Assembly (NCBI GenBank): GCA_963769905.1
Contig: CAVYNG010000001.1
Coordinates: forward strand, 1,033,970 to 1,097,969
From: Bog-756 sp963769905
GTDB taxonomy: Bacteria > Actinomycetota > Acidimicrobiia > Acidimicrobiales > RAAP-2
Direction: 5' to 3'
DNA length: 64,000 bases
Shown here: positions 8,576 to 15,805 of the stretch, piece by piece
Position numbering within the stretch: the first letter of the stretch is position 1
Layout: every line of letters begins with the position of its first letter
The notes under the pieces: generated by a model
What the model saw: only the letters and a program-made list of their open reading frames with translations
The model's database searches: none
Told to the model about the DNA's origin: nothing
Program-made: the position numbers and the translations under genes

Positions 8576-10125
8576 CGTCCCTCCACCGGAGATCGAACCG
8601 ACGACTCGATCAGCTCGCGGGGCACCACCTTGCCCGCCGCGTTGCGCGGCAACGCCGCGACCATGTGGATCTGCCTCGGCACCTTGTAGTCGGCGAGCGA
8701 CCGCCGAAGGTAGGCGCGGAGCTGCTCGGCCGAACAGTTCGATCCGTCGCGCAGCACGACCCACGCTCCCACATCCTCACCGAGGACGTGGTGTGGGATA
8801 CCCGCGACCGCCGCCTCGACCACGTCCGGGTGGGCGTAGAGCACCTCTTCGACCTCGCCCGGCGCGATGTTGTAGCCGCCTCGGATGATCAGTTCCTTCT
8901 TTCGTCCGGTGATCCACAGGAAACCGTCGCCGTCGAGGTAGCCGAGATCTCCGGTGCGGAGCCAGCCGTTCCGCCAGGTGCTGTTGGTTGCGGCAGGCTC
9001 CCGCAGGTATTCACGCGGTCGGTCTACGCCCCTCACCGCGACTTCTCCTTCGTCGCCTTGCCGGATGGACTCGCCGGTTTCGTCCACGATGCGGATCTCG
9101 ACACCGGGAAGTGGCTGGCCGACCGAACCCAGGTGCCGTCCCTCGTCCCCGCCGGGTGTGCGGGACACCGCGCCGAACTCGGTGAGCCCGTAACCGACGA
9201 GCACCTCAGCGCCCGGCAGGCGCTCGCCGAGACGCTGAAGCGTCGCGCGGGCAACCGGAGCGCCACCGATGGTCAGGGCCGCGAGACCGGAGAGGTCGGC
9301 TTCGGCGAAGCGCGGATGGGCGACGATCAGTTGTGCCATCGCCGGGACGACGAATGCGACCAGTGGGCGTCGTTCCTCCACGGTCGCGAGCCAGGTACCC
9401 GCGTCGAAACGGGGCAGGTACCACCCGCTCATGCCGGCGCGCATCGGCCCGTGGATGAGCAGCGCGCCGCTGGTGGTGGTGAACGGTGAGGCGGTCAGGA
9501 AGCCGAGACCGTTCCACGAGGCAGCCACCTCCGCCAGGTCGTCGCGCCCGTAGCGGACGACGACCGCCTTCGGAGTGCCGGTGGTCCCGGAGGTGTACAT
9601 GATGTCCATCACGTCCCCTTCTGCCGGCGCCGTCCGACTCTCGAGGGGGGACGGGTCGTCCGCGCAGAGCGCGTTCCAATCCGGGTGTTCGTCGCTGCCC
9701 TGGACCACGCCGACGACAGGCGGGTCCACGCGAGCGGCCAAATCGTCCCAGCGGACGCCTCCGACGCTTGTCGCGCCGGCGAGGACGACCGAGGGCGCGG
9801 CATGGGCGAGGATCGCCCGCAGCTCGGGCGCAGCGAGCCGGGTGTTGACCGGGACGGCGATCGCACCGGCGCGGTGCGCCGCTGTGTACGCGATCAGCCA
9901 GGCGAAGGGCTCCTCGGGCGGGATCGCGATCACCACCCGATCACCGGGGCCGAGCCCTTGGGCGACGAGACCCCGGGCGAGTCGGTTCGACGACGAGTCC
10001 CACTCGGCGAGGGTGAGCTCGGCGCCGTTCGAGACGTCGCGCCACGCGACGGCGTCGGGGTACCTGTCCGCCAGAGTCGAGACGCCGTCGTACTGCGATG
10101 GTTGCCAAGCCGGTTGCGACGTCAG
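8572..10125 (-). CDS. Acyl-CoA ligase (class I adenylate-forming) with probable CTG start
   Basis: A 517-residue acyl-AMP/acyl-CoA ligase. Motifs: YTSGTTGTPKA, the segment LVGYGLTEFG, RTGDLGYLDGDG, TGRKKELIIRGGYNIAPGE, and the C-terminal catalytic Lys in NAAGKVVPREL. Family-like sequence (DRYPDAVAW, LARGLVAQGLGPGDRV) continues 63 residues upstream of the first GTG (9936). No ATG, GTG or TTG occurs in that stretch. CTG 10125 overlaps the previous stop as CTGA, mirroring the GTGA junctions elsewhere in the operon, so CTG is the likely start. Confidence 0.88.
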   Translation of the reverse strand: MTSQPAWQPSQYDGVSTLADRYPDAVAWRDVSNGAELTLAEWDSSSNRLARGLVAQGLGPGDRVVIAIPPEEPFAWLIAYTAAHRAGAIAVPVNTRLAAPELRAILAHAAPSVVLAGATSVGGVRWDDLAARVDPPVVGVVQGSDEHPDWNALCADDPSPLESRTAPAEGDVMDIMYTSGTTGTPKAVVVRYGRDDLAEVAASWNGLGFLTASPFTTTSGALLIHGPMRAGMSGWYLPRFDAGTWLATVEERRPLVAFVVPAMAQLIVAHPRFAEADLSGLAALTIGGAPVARATLQRLGERLPGAEVLVGYGLTEFGAVSRTPGGDEGRHLGSVGQPLPGVEIRIVDETGESIRQGDEGEVAVRGVDRPREYLREPAATNSTWRNGWLRTGDLGYLDGDGFLWITGRKKELIIRGGYNIAPGEVEEVLYAHPDVVEAAVAGIPHHVLGEDVGAWVVLRDGSNCSAEQLRAYLRRSLADYKVPRQIHMVAALPRNAAGKVVPRELIESSVRSPVEGR

Positions 10126-11093
10126 TAGGGATCACACCCCTCGAGGATGCGGCGCGGGTTGGTGACCATCATCGTCGTGATGTCGTCGTCGCTGATGCCG
10201 GCCTCTCGCATCGTGGGGAGGACGTCGTCTGGGATGTGGGTCCACCGCCAGTCCTTCCATGCGTGGGCGACCGATGCGGGAAACCAGTCCACGTGGCACA
10301 TCGCGTCATGGGAGAGGACCAATCGGTCGGCATGACCGCGCTCGCACAGAATCCGGACCGCCTCGACGCGCTCGGCCAGCGAGAAGGTGCCGATCCCGAA
10401 GTGGTCGAACCCGAGGAACGAGCCGTTGGCGATCAGCGTCTCGTGGTAGCCGGTGTCGAGCGTCCCTCCCGAGTGTCCGATCACCACCTGGGTGAGGTCG
10501 ACACCTTCGTCGGCCAGGATGCGTTGCTGCTCGAGGCCCCAGGGCTCGGGGGGCGTGGGCGTGTGCGTCGTGATCGGCACCCCGGTCTGACGGTGCGCCT
10601 TGGAGACGGCTCGGAGAACCCGCTCGACGCCGGGAGTGATCCCCTGGGTGTCGGTCGCGCACTTGAGGATGCCGGCCTTTACGCCGGTGTCGCCGATCCC
10701 CTCGGTGATCTCCTTGACGAACAGCTCGGTCATCGGCTCGGGGCCTCCGAGGATGGTTCCGGGACCCCGGAAGTGGAAGTACATCGGCACCTCGTTGTAG
10801 GTGTAGACGCCGGTCGCCACAATCACGTTGATGGCCGGTGCCTGCTCGGCGACCGACCGAATCCGCGGGGTGTACCGCCCGAGTCCGATGACCGTGAGGT
10901 CGACGATGGTGTCGATGCCGCGCTCTTTGAGTTCGCGGAGCCGCTCGACCGCGTACGCCTGTTGCTCGCCCTCGTCCCATTCCGACGCCGGCTTCTCGAT
11001 TTCCGGGCTGAGGATGAAGACGTGCTCGTGCATCAAGGTCGACCCCAGCTCACTGCCGGCGATCGGACCGAGCACTGTGTTCACCAGTGACAT
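10122..11093 (-). CDS. Phosphotriesterase-family metal-dependent hydrolase
   Basis: A 323-residue TIM-barrel amidohydrolase of the phosphotriesterase-like/lactonase group. Metal ligands visible: H22 and H24 (MHEHV), the bridging carbamylated Lys K144, H177 (THTP), H207 (GHSGG) and D263 (SHDA). Such proteins often hydrolyse lactones or esters rather than phosphotriesters. It is the first gene of the coupled minus-strand operon. ATG 11093 has GAGGTG as ribosome-binding site. It could open a lactone or ester before the ligase activates the acid (inference). Confidence 0.87.
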   Translation of the reverse strand: MSLVNTVLGPIAGSELGSTLMHEHVFILSPEIEKPASEWDEGEQQAYAVERLRELKERGIDTIVDLTVIGLGRYTPRIRSVAEQAPAINVIVATGVYTYNEVPMYFHFRGPGTILGGPEPMTELFVKEITEGIGDTGVKAGILKCATDTQGITPGVERVLRAVSKAHRQTGVPITTHTPTPPEPWGLEQQRILADEGVDLTQVVIGHSGGTLDTGYHETLIANGSFLGFDHFGIGTFSLAERVEAVRILCERGHADRLVLSHDAMCHVDWFPASVAHAWKDWRWTHIPDDVLPTMREAGISDDDITTMMVTNPRRILEGCDPY

Positions 11094-11136
11094 CGGGTCA
11101 CCTCGTCCTCACTCTCGCTCCGTGTGGATTGCGTCT

Positions 11137-11168
11137 TCGGCCCTTCGGCGGGCTCGGCCCTTCGGCGG
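11137..11168. repeat. Tandem 17-bp repeat unit, two copies
   Basis: TCGGCCCTTCGGCGG occurs at 11137-11151 and again at 11154-11168, a 17-bp period, in the divergent gap between the phosphotriesterase-like gene and the SRPBCC gene. No function is evident. Confidence 0.6.
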
Positions 11169-11261
11169 TTCGGTCGCATCGCTCGGAACGTCGAGGATGG
11201 TATCTGCTCGGATCGGAATCGCGGTCGTGCGGCAGATCCCGCGATCCACCAAGATGCGGGG

Positions 11262-11744
11262 ATGCGTGAACACCGCTACTCCTTCGAGATGCCCCATTCC
11301 GCCGCGCGGATCTGGGCGCTCTTCCAGGACTACGACCGATGGACGGACTACGCGCCGATGGTGCGGCGGGTGGAGGTCCTCTATCCGGGCGACGAGCACC
11401 ACAACGGTCGGCTCCGCCGGGTGATCTACAAGATGCCGTTCGGTCGCGAAGGCGCCGCTCTCGAGCTCGTCACCGACGTCGAACCGGAGCGCGGCTACAC
11501 CTACACGATGATCTCGAGCAAACCGGGGAACGACCAGATCGGTCACGTCCGGCTCGAGCCGCACGGTCCCAACCGGACCGTCTTCTCGTTCGACGAGACG
11601 TACAACCTCACCTCGTGGCCGTGGCGCTGGTTCGAGGGCCCCATCTACCGGTTCATCAACAAGAACAACGAGGAGAGCATGCGGCGCGCCGGCGAGTGGC
11701 TCTCGGAGCACCCCGAGTACCGGGCGGATCTCGTCGAGAGCTGA
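11262..11744 (+). CDS. SRPBCC/START-fold protein (polyketide cyclase-like)
   Basis: A 160-residue protein with the SRPBCC pattern: N-terminal strand, the helix SAARIWALFQDYDRW, long beta segments and a C-terminal amphipathic helix (NKNNEESMRRAGEWLSEH). Members bind hydrophobic ligands in a deep pocket; some are cyclases, most are uncharacterised. ATG 11262 is preceded by GGGG only. It is divergent from the catabolic operon, so a role with its lipid-like intermediates is possible but unproven. Confidence 0.8.
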   Translation: MREHRYSFEMPHSAARIWALFQDYDRWTDYAPMVRRVEVLYPGDEHHNGRLRRVIYKMPFGREGAALELVTDVEPERGYTYTMISSKPGNDQIGHVRLEPHGPNRTVFSFDETYNLTSWPWRWFEGPIYRFINKNNEESMRRAGEWLSEHPEYRADLVES

Positions 11745-11777
11745 TCGGGGCTGTCCGGACCGGCTGCTCGTTCCCGG

Positions 11778-12263
11778 TCACGACCCTCTGCCGAGCCCGG
11801 GTCCGACTCCGAAACCGACGTCGCGCAGGAGCGCTCTCGTGAACGCGCTCATCTCGTCGAGAGGAAGGCGTTCGGCACTCCACCAGGCGACTTCCGACGT
11901 CTCGTCTCCGTCAGGAGTGGGCGTACCACCGACCACCGTCGCGTCGAAGACCGTCGAGACGTACGCGGTCTGGTCGCCGTTCGGGTAGACCATCCGGTAC
12001 TCCGGTCCCCCGAGCACAGCCAGCAGGGCACCCAGGCGGACGACGACCCCCGCCTCCTCCTCGGCTTCGCGGACGGCGCACTCCTGCGGTGATTCGTCGG
12101 GCTCGATCGCCCCGCCGATCGCTGCCCACAAGTCGGTGTCGACGTCTCGGACGAGGAGGATGCGACCCGACCCGTCGCGTGGGAGGACCGCGGCGGAAGG
12201 CAGGACGAGGAGCTCGTTCCCGACCAGCTCCCGCAGACGGCGGATATGGGGCGAGACCGACAC
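11778..12263 (-). CDS. NUDIX hydrolase
   Basis: A 161-residue NUDIX-domain protein that would hydrolyse a nucleoside diphosphate linked to another moiety. The NUDIX box runs from GAIEPDESP through REAEEEAG around residues 68-90. GTG 12263 is chosen because a TAGCGT box stands seven bases before it and similarity begins right there (HIRRLRELVG). An upstream ATG at 12365 would add a low-complexity Ala/Arg stretch. Substrate unknown. Confidence 0.85.
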   Translation of the reverse strand: MSVSPHIRRLRELVGNELLVLPSAAVLPRDGSGRILLVRDVDTDLWAAIGGAIEPDESPQECAVREAEEEAGVVVRLGALLAVLGGPEYRMVYPNGDQTAYVSTVFDATVVGGTPTPDGDETSEVAWWSAERLPLDEMSAFTRALLRDVGFGVGPGLGRGS

Positions 12264-12270
12264 CGACGGC

Positions 12271-12276
12271 ACGCTA
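12271..12276 (-). promoter_or_regulatory. -10 box for the NUDIX gene (leaderless)
   Basis: TAGCGT on the minus strand, seven bases before GTG 12263. It supports that start over the longer alternatives. Confidence 0.45.
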
Positions 12277-12399
12277 CTGCGGTGCGGTGCCAGGAGCGCC
12301 GCCGCCGCCAGCGCCGGCGCGATCGCGGGCCTAAGGTGGATCGCGCGGTCGCGCAGGGGAGGCACTTGGCGGAGCGACCGCCGAGAGGAGGCGATCTCC

Positions 12400-12867
12400 G
12401 TGACCGAACAACCCGAGGGTGCGCCAGCGGGACAGCGCGAGCCGAGCAGCGACGCGTCGGACGTGAGTATCGACGGTCCAACTCCACCGCCGGCAACCTC
12501 CTATGCGGCGCAGGCGACCGGGATGCCCGGTCACGTGAGGAGTCCCGTCGCGGTGATCCTGCTGTCGATCATCACCATCGGTATCTACGCGCTCTACTGG
12601 GAGTACGCGAGCTTCAAGGAGCTGAAGGACTACTCGGGAGAGGGCATCGGCGGATGGATCGGGCTGCTGTTCGCGATCCTTCTCAGCATCGTCAACGCGT
12701 TCCTCCTGCCTTCGGAGGTCGGCAGGCTGTACGCACGCTCGGGCCGGCAATCGCCGGTATCCGGGCTCACCGGGTTCTGGGTGCTGATCCCAATCGTCGG
12801 AGGGATCATCTGGGTGGTGAAGGTCCAGGGGCGAATGAACGACTACTGGGAGTCGTTGCCGGCCTGA
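12400..12867 (+). CDS. DUF4234-type small membrane protein
   Basis: A 155-residue protein with a Pro/Ser-rich cytoplasmic N-terminus (about 1-48) and then membrane segments around 52-68 (VAVILLSIITIGIYALYW), 85-105 and 122-140. The sequence after VRSP, with IYALYWEY and an ELKDY helix, matches the DUF4234 pattern. Function unknown. The GTG at 12400 has an excellent ribosome-binding site, GAGAGGAGG. Divergent from the NUDIX gene; the two share a 136-bp promoter region. Confidence 0.72.
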   Translation: MTEQPEGAPAGQREPSSDASDVSIDGPTPPPATSYAAQATGMPGHVRSPVAVILLSIITIGIYALYWEYASFKELKDYSGEGIGGWIGLLFAILLSIVNAFLLPSEVGRLYARSGRQSPVSGLTGFWVLIPIVGGIIWVVKVQGRMNDYWESLPA

Positions 12868-13327
12868 GCGACGTCCGAGCGAGTGTCGGGGCCGGGTTTC
12901 GAATCGCGGGACTGTCTCATCCTCGTCGCCGGGAATCACAGTTTCGTGACATGGCCGTCGCGTCCTGTTTCTACGGATTTCGTCGTCCATTGCTAGGTGG
13001 CCGACGAAATGAGTGCCCGGGCCGGGAGCAGGGCGGCGGATCCCCACTCGACCGACCCGGACCAAGCAAGGTTACCGGTAGGTAACAGTATCGTGAACTC
13101 GCCCACAAGAGCCGTGGTCCGGCGTCACGGGCCTCGCGCAGAGACCATTGCGGCGACCAGGGCTGATGGTGGGCTTCCCGGGGTGATTGACAATGACAAA
13201 CATTTTCGGGAACAGAGGTCAGCCCATCCGATGTCGGATTCCGGTTGATTCGGGCCGAACGGGCCGCTCCTGACCTGGGGCCAGCCACTGCCTCGGGCCA
13301 TCCGCTGACTGGGGCCTTCTTCAGAAG
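12868..13327. other. Gene-free convergent interval with promoter- and operator-like elements
   Basis: 460 bases between two convergent genes with no convincing coding frame. It contains a 9-bp inverted repeat ATTTCGTCG/CGACGAAAT (12977-12985, 13002-13010). It also contains the palindrome GTTACC-GGTA-GGTAAC (13071-13086) followed by TATCGT (13089-13094), a consensus -35 TTGACA (13187-13192) in an A/T-rich patch, and near-repeats CTGACCTGGGGCC/CTGACTGGGGCC near 13268 and 13305. A small transcribed RNA is possible. Confidence 0.4.
13071..13086. promoter_or_regulatory. Perfect 6+6 palindrome (operator-like)
   Basis: GTTACCGGTAGGTAAC: six-base arms around a four-base centre, with a TANNNT box (TATCGT) three bases downstream on the plus strand. 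The form is that of a TetR-type operator over a promoter, yet no gene starts downstream on that strand for 1.4 kb. Confidence 0.4.
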
Positions 13328-13507
13328 CTAGGAGGCATCCGGTCGCGACCCCAGCTTGACCCTCTCGCCTGGGTCTTCCCGGACCAGTTCGGCGGCGAGC
13401 GCGATGCACTCGTTGCAGATGGAGACGTCGTCGGGTCCGGCCACGACCTTCCTGACTTCCTCTTGCGACTTCTTGCAGAACGAGCAGTGCACGATCCGGT
13501 CGGCCAT
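13328..13507 (-). CDS. Stand-alone ClpX-type zinc-binding domain protein
   Basis: A 59-residue protein consisting of the C4 zinc finger found at the N-terminus of the ClpX unfoldase: CSFC near residue 8 and CNEC about 21 residues later, with the helix IALAAELV after it. No AAA+ ATPase domain follows. In ClpX this domain dimerises and recruits substrates and adaptors; as a free domain it might act as an adaptor (inference). ATG 13507 is chosen because TACCGT lies seven bases upstream. A TTG at 13576 overlapping the upstream stop is the alternative. Confidence 0.8.
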   Translation of the reverse strand: MADRIVHCSFCKKSQEEVRKVVAGPDDVSICNECIALAAELVREDPGERVKLGSRPDAS

Positions 13508-13514
13508 GCGGAAG

Positions 13515-13520
13515 ACGGTA
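13515..13520 (-). promoter_or_regulatory. -10 box for the ClpX-type zinc-finger gene
   Basis: TACCGT on the minus strand, seven bases before ATG 13507, inside the gap from the upstream hydrolase. Confidence 0.4.
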
Positions 13521-13572
13521 TTACGCCGTCCAAGACCTCGCACGACGCGGTGGCCTGCGTACGACGACTTGG

Positions 13573-14349
13573 TCAAGGTGACGCGCTCGAGCGTCCCTCC
13601 CCGACGACCCGGGCGAGGAAGTCGACGATCGCCTGGCGGAACGCAGGATCGAACACGGCGGAGAGGTGGTCGCCGGATACCACCTTCACTTCCGCACCGG
13701 CGATGCGCTCGGCGAGGTCATGGGGCGAGCCCGCCAGACGGTCCTCCGCGCCGGCGATCACGAGTACGGGTAGGCGGATCGTGGAGAGATCGGTCCTCGG
13801 GAACGCACCGGAGCGCTGGAACGCCGAAAGGGCTTGGAGATCGGCGTCGGTCGATTCGGCGAACTCGCGAAAGGCCCGAGCGACCGGGTCGTCGATGGTC
13901 GCCGAGTCGGTGGCGAGGAGTCCCTCTCCGATGGTCGGGGCTCGCTCGGCCATCGCACGACTGCCGAGCCGCCTGCCGACCCCGCCGAAGATCGCATAGC
14001 GCATCCGCTCGCCGCTCGCGGCGAGCGTCATGGCAGTCCTCGCTCCCATCGAGTAGCCGCAGACGTCGACCTCCTCGAAACCGAGATGTTCGACCAGGCA
14101 CCCGACGTCACGCGCCATGGCCCCGTCGGCGTAGGCGGACGGCTCGTGGGGCTTGTCGGAGTGCCCGTGTCCCCGGGCGTCGAGGACGACCACCTGTCGG
14201 CCGGCTGCTTCCAGAGCTGCCACGACGCCTGGCCGGACCCAGTTCCGCTCGCTGTCGGCGGCGAACCCGTGCAGCAGCACGACCGGCGGGCCGTCGCCAC
14301 TCACCCGGTAGGCCAGCTCGACACCGTCGAACGAGGAGAACCGATCCAT
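13573..14349 (-). CDS. Alpha/beta-fold hydrolase
   Basis: A 258-residue hydrolase with LLHGFA oxyanion segment, nucleophile elbow GYSMG (S100), acid residue in AGAEDRL and catalytic His in SGDHLSA. The cap region holds RAFREFAEST. The family includes esterases and C-C bond hydrolases; substrate not predictable. ATG 14349 is preceded at nine bases by TAGTCT, suggesting a leaderless transcript. The small zinc-finger gene follows on the same strand. Confidence 0.87.
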   Translation of the reverse strand: MDRFSSFDGVELAYRVSGDGPPVVLLHGFAADSERNWVRPGVVAALEAAGRQVVVLDARGHGHSDKPHEPSAYADGAMARDVGCLVEHLGFEEVDVCGYSMGARTAMTLAASGERMRYAIFGGVGRRLGSRAMAERAPTIGEGLLATDSATIDDPVARAFREFAESTDADLQALSAFQRSGAFPRTDLSTIRLPVLVIAGAEDRLAGSPHDLAERIAGAEVKVVSGDHLSAVFDPAFRQAIVDFLARVVGEGRSSASP

Positions 14350-14358
14350 CGTCGGCGA

Positions 14359-14364
14359 AGACTA
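14359..14364 (-). promoter_or_regulatory. -10 box for the alpha/beta hydrolase
   Basis: TAGTCT on the minus strand, nine bases upstream of ATG 14349. Confidence 0.35.
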
Positions 14365-14501
14365 CGCGGCCGAGGTGAGTATCGCTCGCCGGAAGGCCTG
14401 CAGCCTGTCGATCGAGCCGATCGGGGTGGGTGGCCTACTTGGCCCGGTCCTCGCACATCGAACGCGAAGTCCACTGCTCACGCTGCGGTTAGGAGAGACT
14501 G

Positions 14502-15785
14502 GTGGCCATGGAGGGCCCGGGGGAACCTCGAACCCCAAGGGGAAAGGAACCCCGGTACCGGCACCAGCGCCATCGCCAGGGTCGTCGGCCGCGCTACGCG
14601 CATTCGACGAAACACCGGCAGAGTTGGCAACGGAAGGTCGTCTTCGCAGGGGCCATTCTGGCCATCGTTGGAGGCTTGGCCCTCGGTGCCAATATCTATC
14701 TCTTCTACCAGCACTCGGGCCGAGTGGGGTCGGCTCTCATCCATACCGAGGAGCGAGCTGCTGCCGCTGCCCGGTCGAGTGGGAAGTGCGTCGCGTCCTT
14801 CCCTGCTTCCACACCGAGTGCCGGCCTCGACGTGTCGGCGGCAACCCAGGGCGCGGCGCTGGCCTCGAACGCTCCTGTGGCCGCACCAGATGACGCAAAT
14901 CCCACCGTCTACGCGTTGTTGAAGGCGACATCGATCGGTCTGGTGGCGCCGGTCGTCCAAGGCGTGGATGATTCCCAGCTGAATGTGGCTGTCGGACACG
15001 TACCTGCCAGTTCGTGGCCGGGCAACGAGGGTACTTCGGTATTGGCGGCGCACGACGTGACCTGGTTCAGTCGGATCGACCAGTTGAATCCGGGCGATCA
15101 GCTTTCGGTGGTGACGCCATGCGAGACCTTCGACTACACGGTAGAGGACCACCAAGTGGTCTCCGCCGACACCCCGATTTTCCAGAGCACGCCGGCACAT
15201 CTCGTTCTCGTCACCTGCTACCCGACCGACGCTCTCTTCCTCACGTCACAGCGCTACCTGGTTGACGCGGACCTGACTCGGGTGGCCCAAGTCGGCGTCC
15301 GACCGGCTGCGCCGGTGAGCGTCGGGGCGCCCGCCGTTCCGGCACCGCCGGCCCTGATGGCTCAAGGCCTTGATCTTGCCCACAACTCAGCGCCGATGGG
15401 ATCACTTTCCGTTAGCGGCTCACCGTCGATCAGCTGGCAGCAGAGCTCGGGACCACTCGACGACGCGGCTGCCGTGGTCTCCCTGTACTTCGCGGCCATC
15501 CGCTCTGCCGAACAGGGTCAGGGCGACTGGTGGGTGGCGATCGCCCCAACCGTCGCCTACGCGTCGGCGTCCCCTCTCTTCGGGGCGACCATCGTCCACA
15601 ACGACGCCGCACTGAGCCCTGTGCTGGATGTGAACGGGACGGGCCTGACCGGTGTGTCGCTCGTGACCGAGCCCGTGCTGTCGGGCAACGGTTCCCCCGG
15701 CATCTATCGCATCGAGATGACAGCTGACGTGGTGAACAACCAGCTGGTCGTCAATGGATGGTCGATGCAGAGAATCGAAGGATGA
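14502..15785 (+). CDS. Sortase (class D-like) with extra C-terminal domain
   Basis: A transpeptidase that would anchor secreted proteins to the cell wall. A basic cytoplasmic N-terminus is followed by one membrane anchor (about 46-70) and a sortase domain at about 135-260. The catalytic residues are H184 (AAHDV), C239 (LVTCYP) and R251 (SQRYLV). After a Pro/Ala linker, residues about 300-427 form a further domain not part of known sortase catalytic cores; its helix-then-strands layout could be NTF2-like (guess). GTG 14502 has AGGAGAG six bases away; ATG 14508 is an alternative. Faces the surface-protein operon at 21728-15806. Confidence 0.87.
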   Translation: MAMEGPGEPRTPRGKEPRYRHQRHRQGRRPRYAHSTKHRQSWQRKVVFAGAILAIVGGLALGANIYLFYQHSGRVGSALIHTEERAAAAARSSGKCVASFPASTPSAGLDVSAATQGAALASNAPVAAPDDANPTVYALLKATSIGLVAPVVQGVDDSQLNVAVGHVPASSWPGNEGTSVLAAHDVTWFSRIDQLNPGDQLSVVTPCETFDYTVEDHQVVSADTPIFQSTPAHLVLVTCYPTDALFLTSQRYLVDADLTRVAQVGVRPAAPVSVGAPAVPAPPALMAQGLDLAHNSAPMGSLSVSGSPSISWQQSSGPLDDAAAVVSLYFAAIRSAEQGQGDWWVAIAPTVAYASASPLFGATIVHNDAALSPVLDVNGTGLTGVSLVTEPVLSGNGSPGIYRIEMTADVVNNQLVVNGWSMQRIEG

Positions 15786-15805
15786 ACGCGTCTTGAGCTC
15801 AAAGC

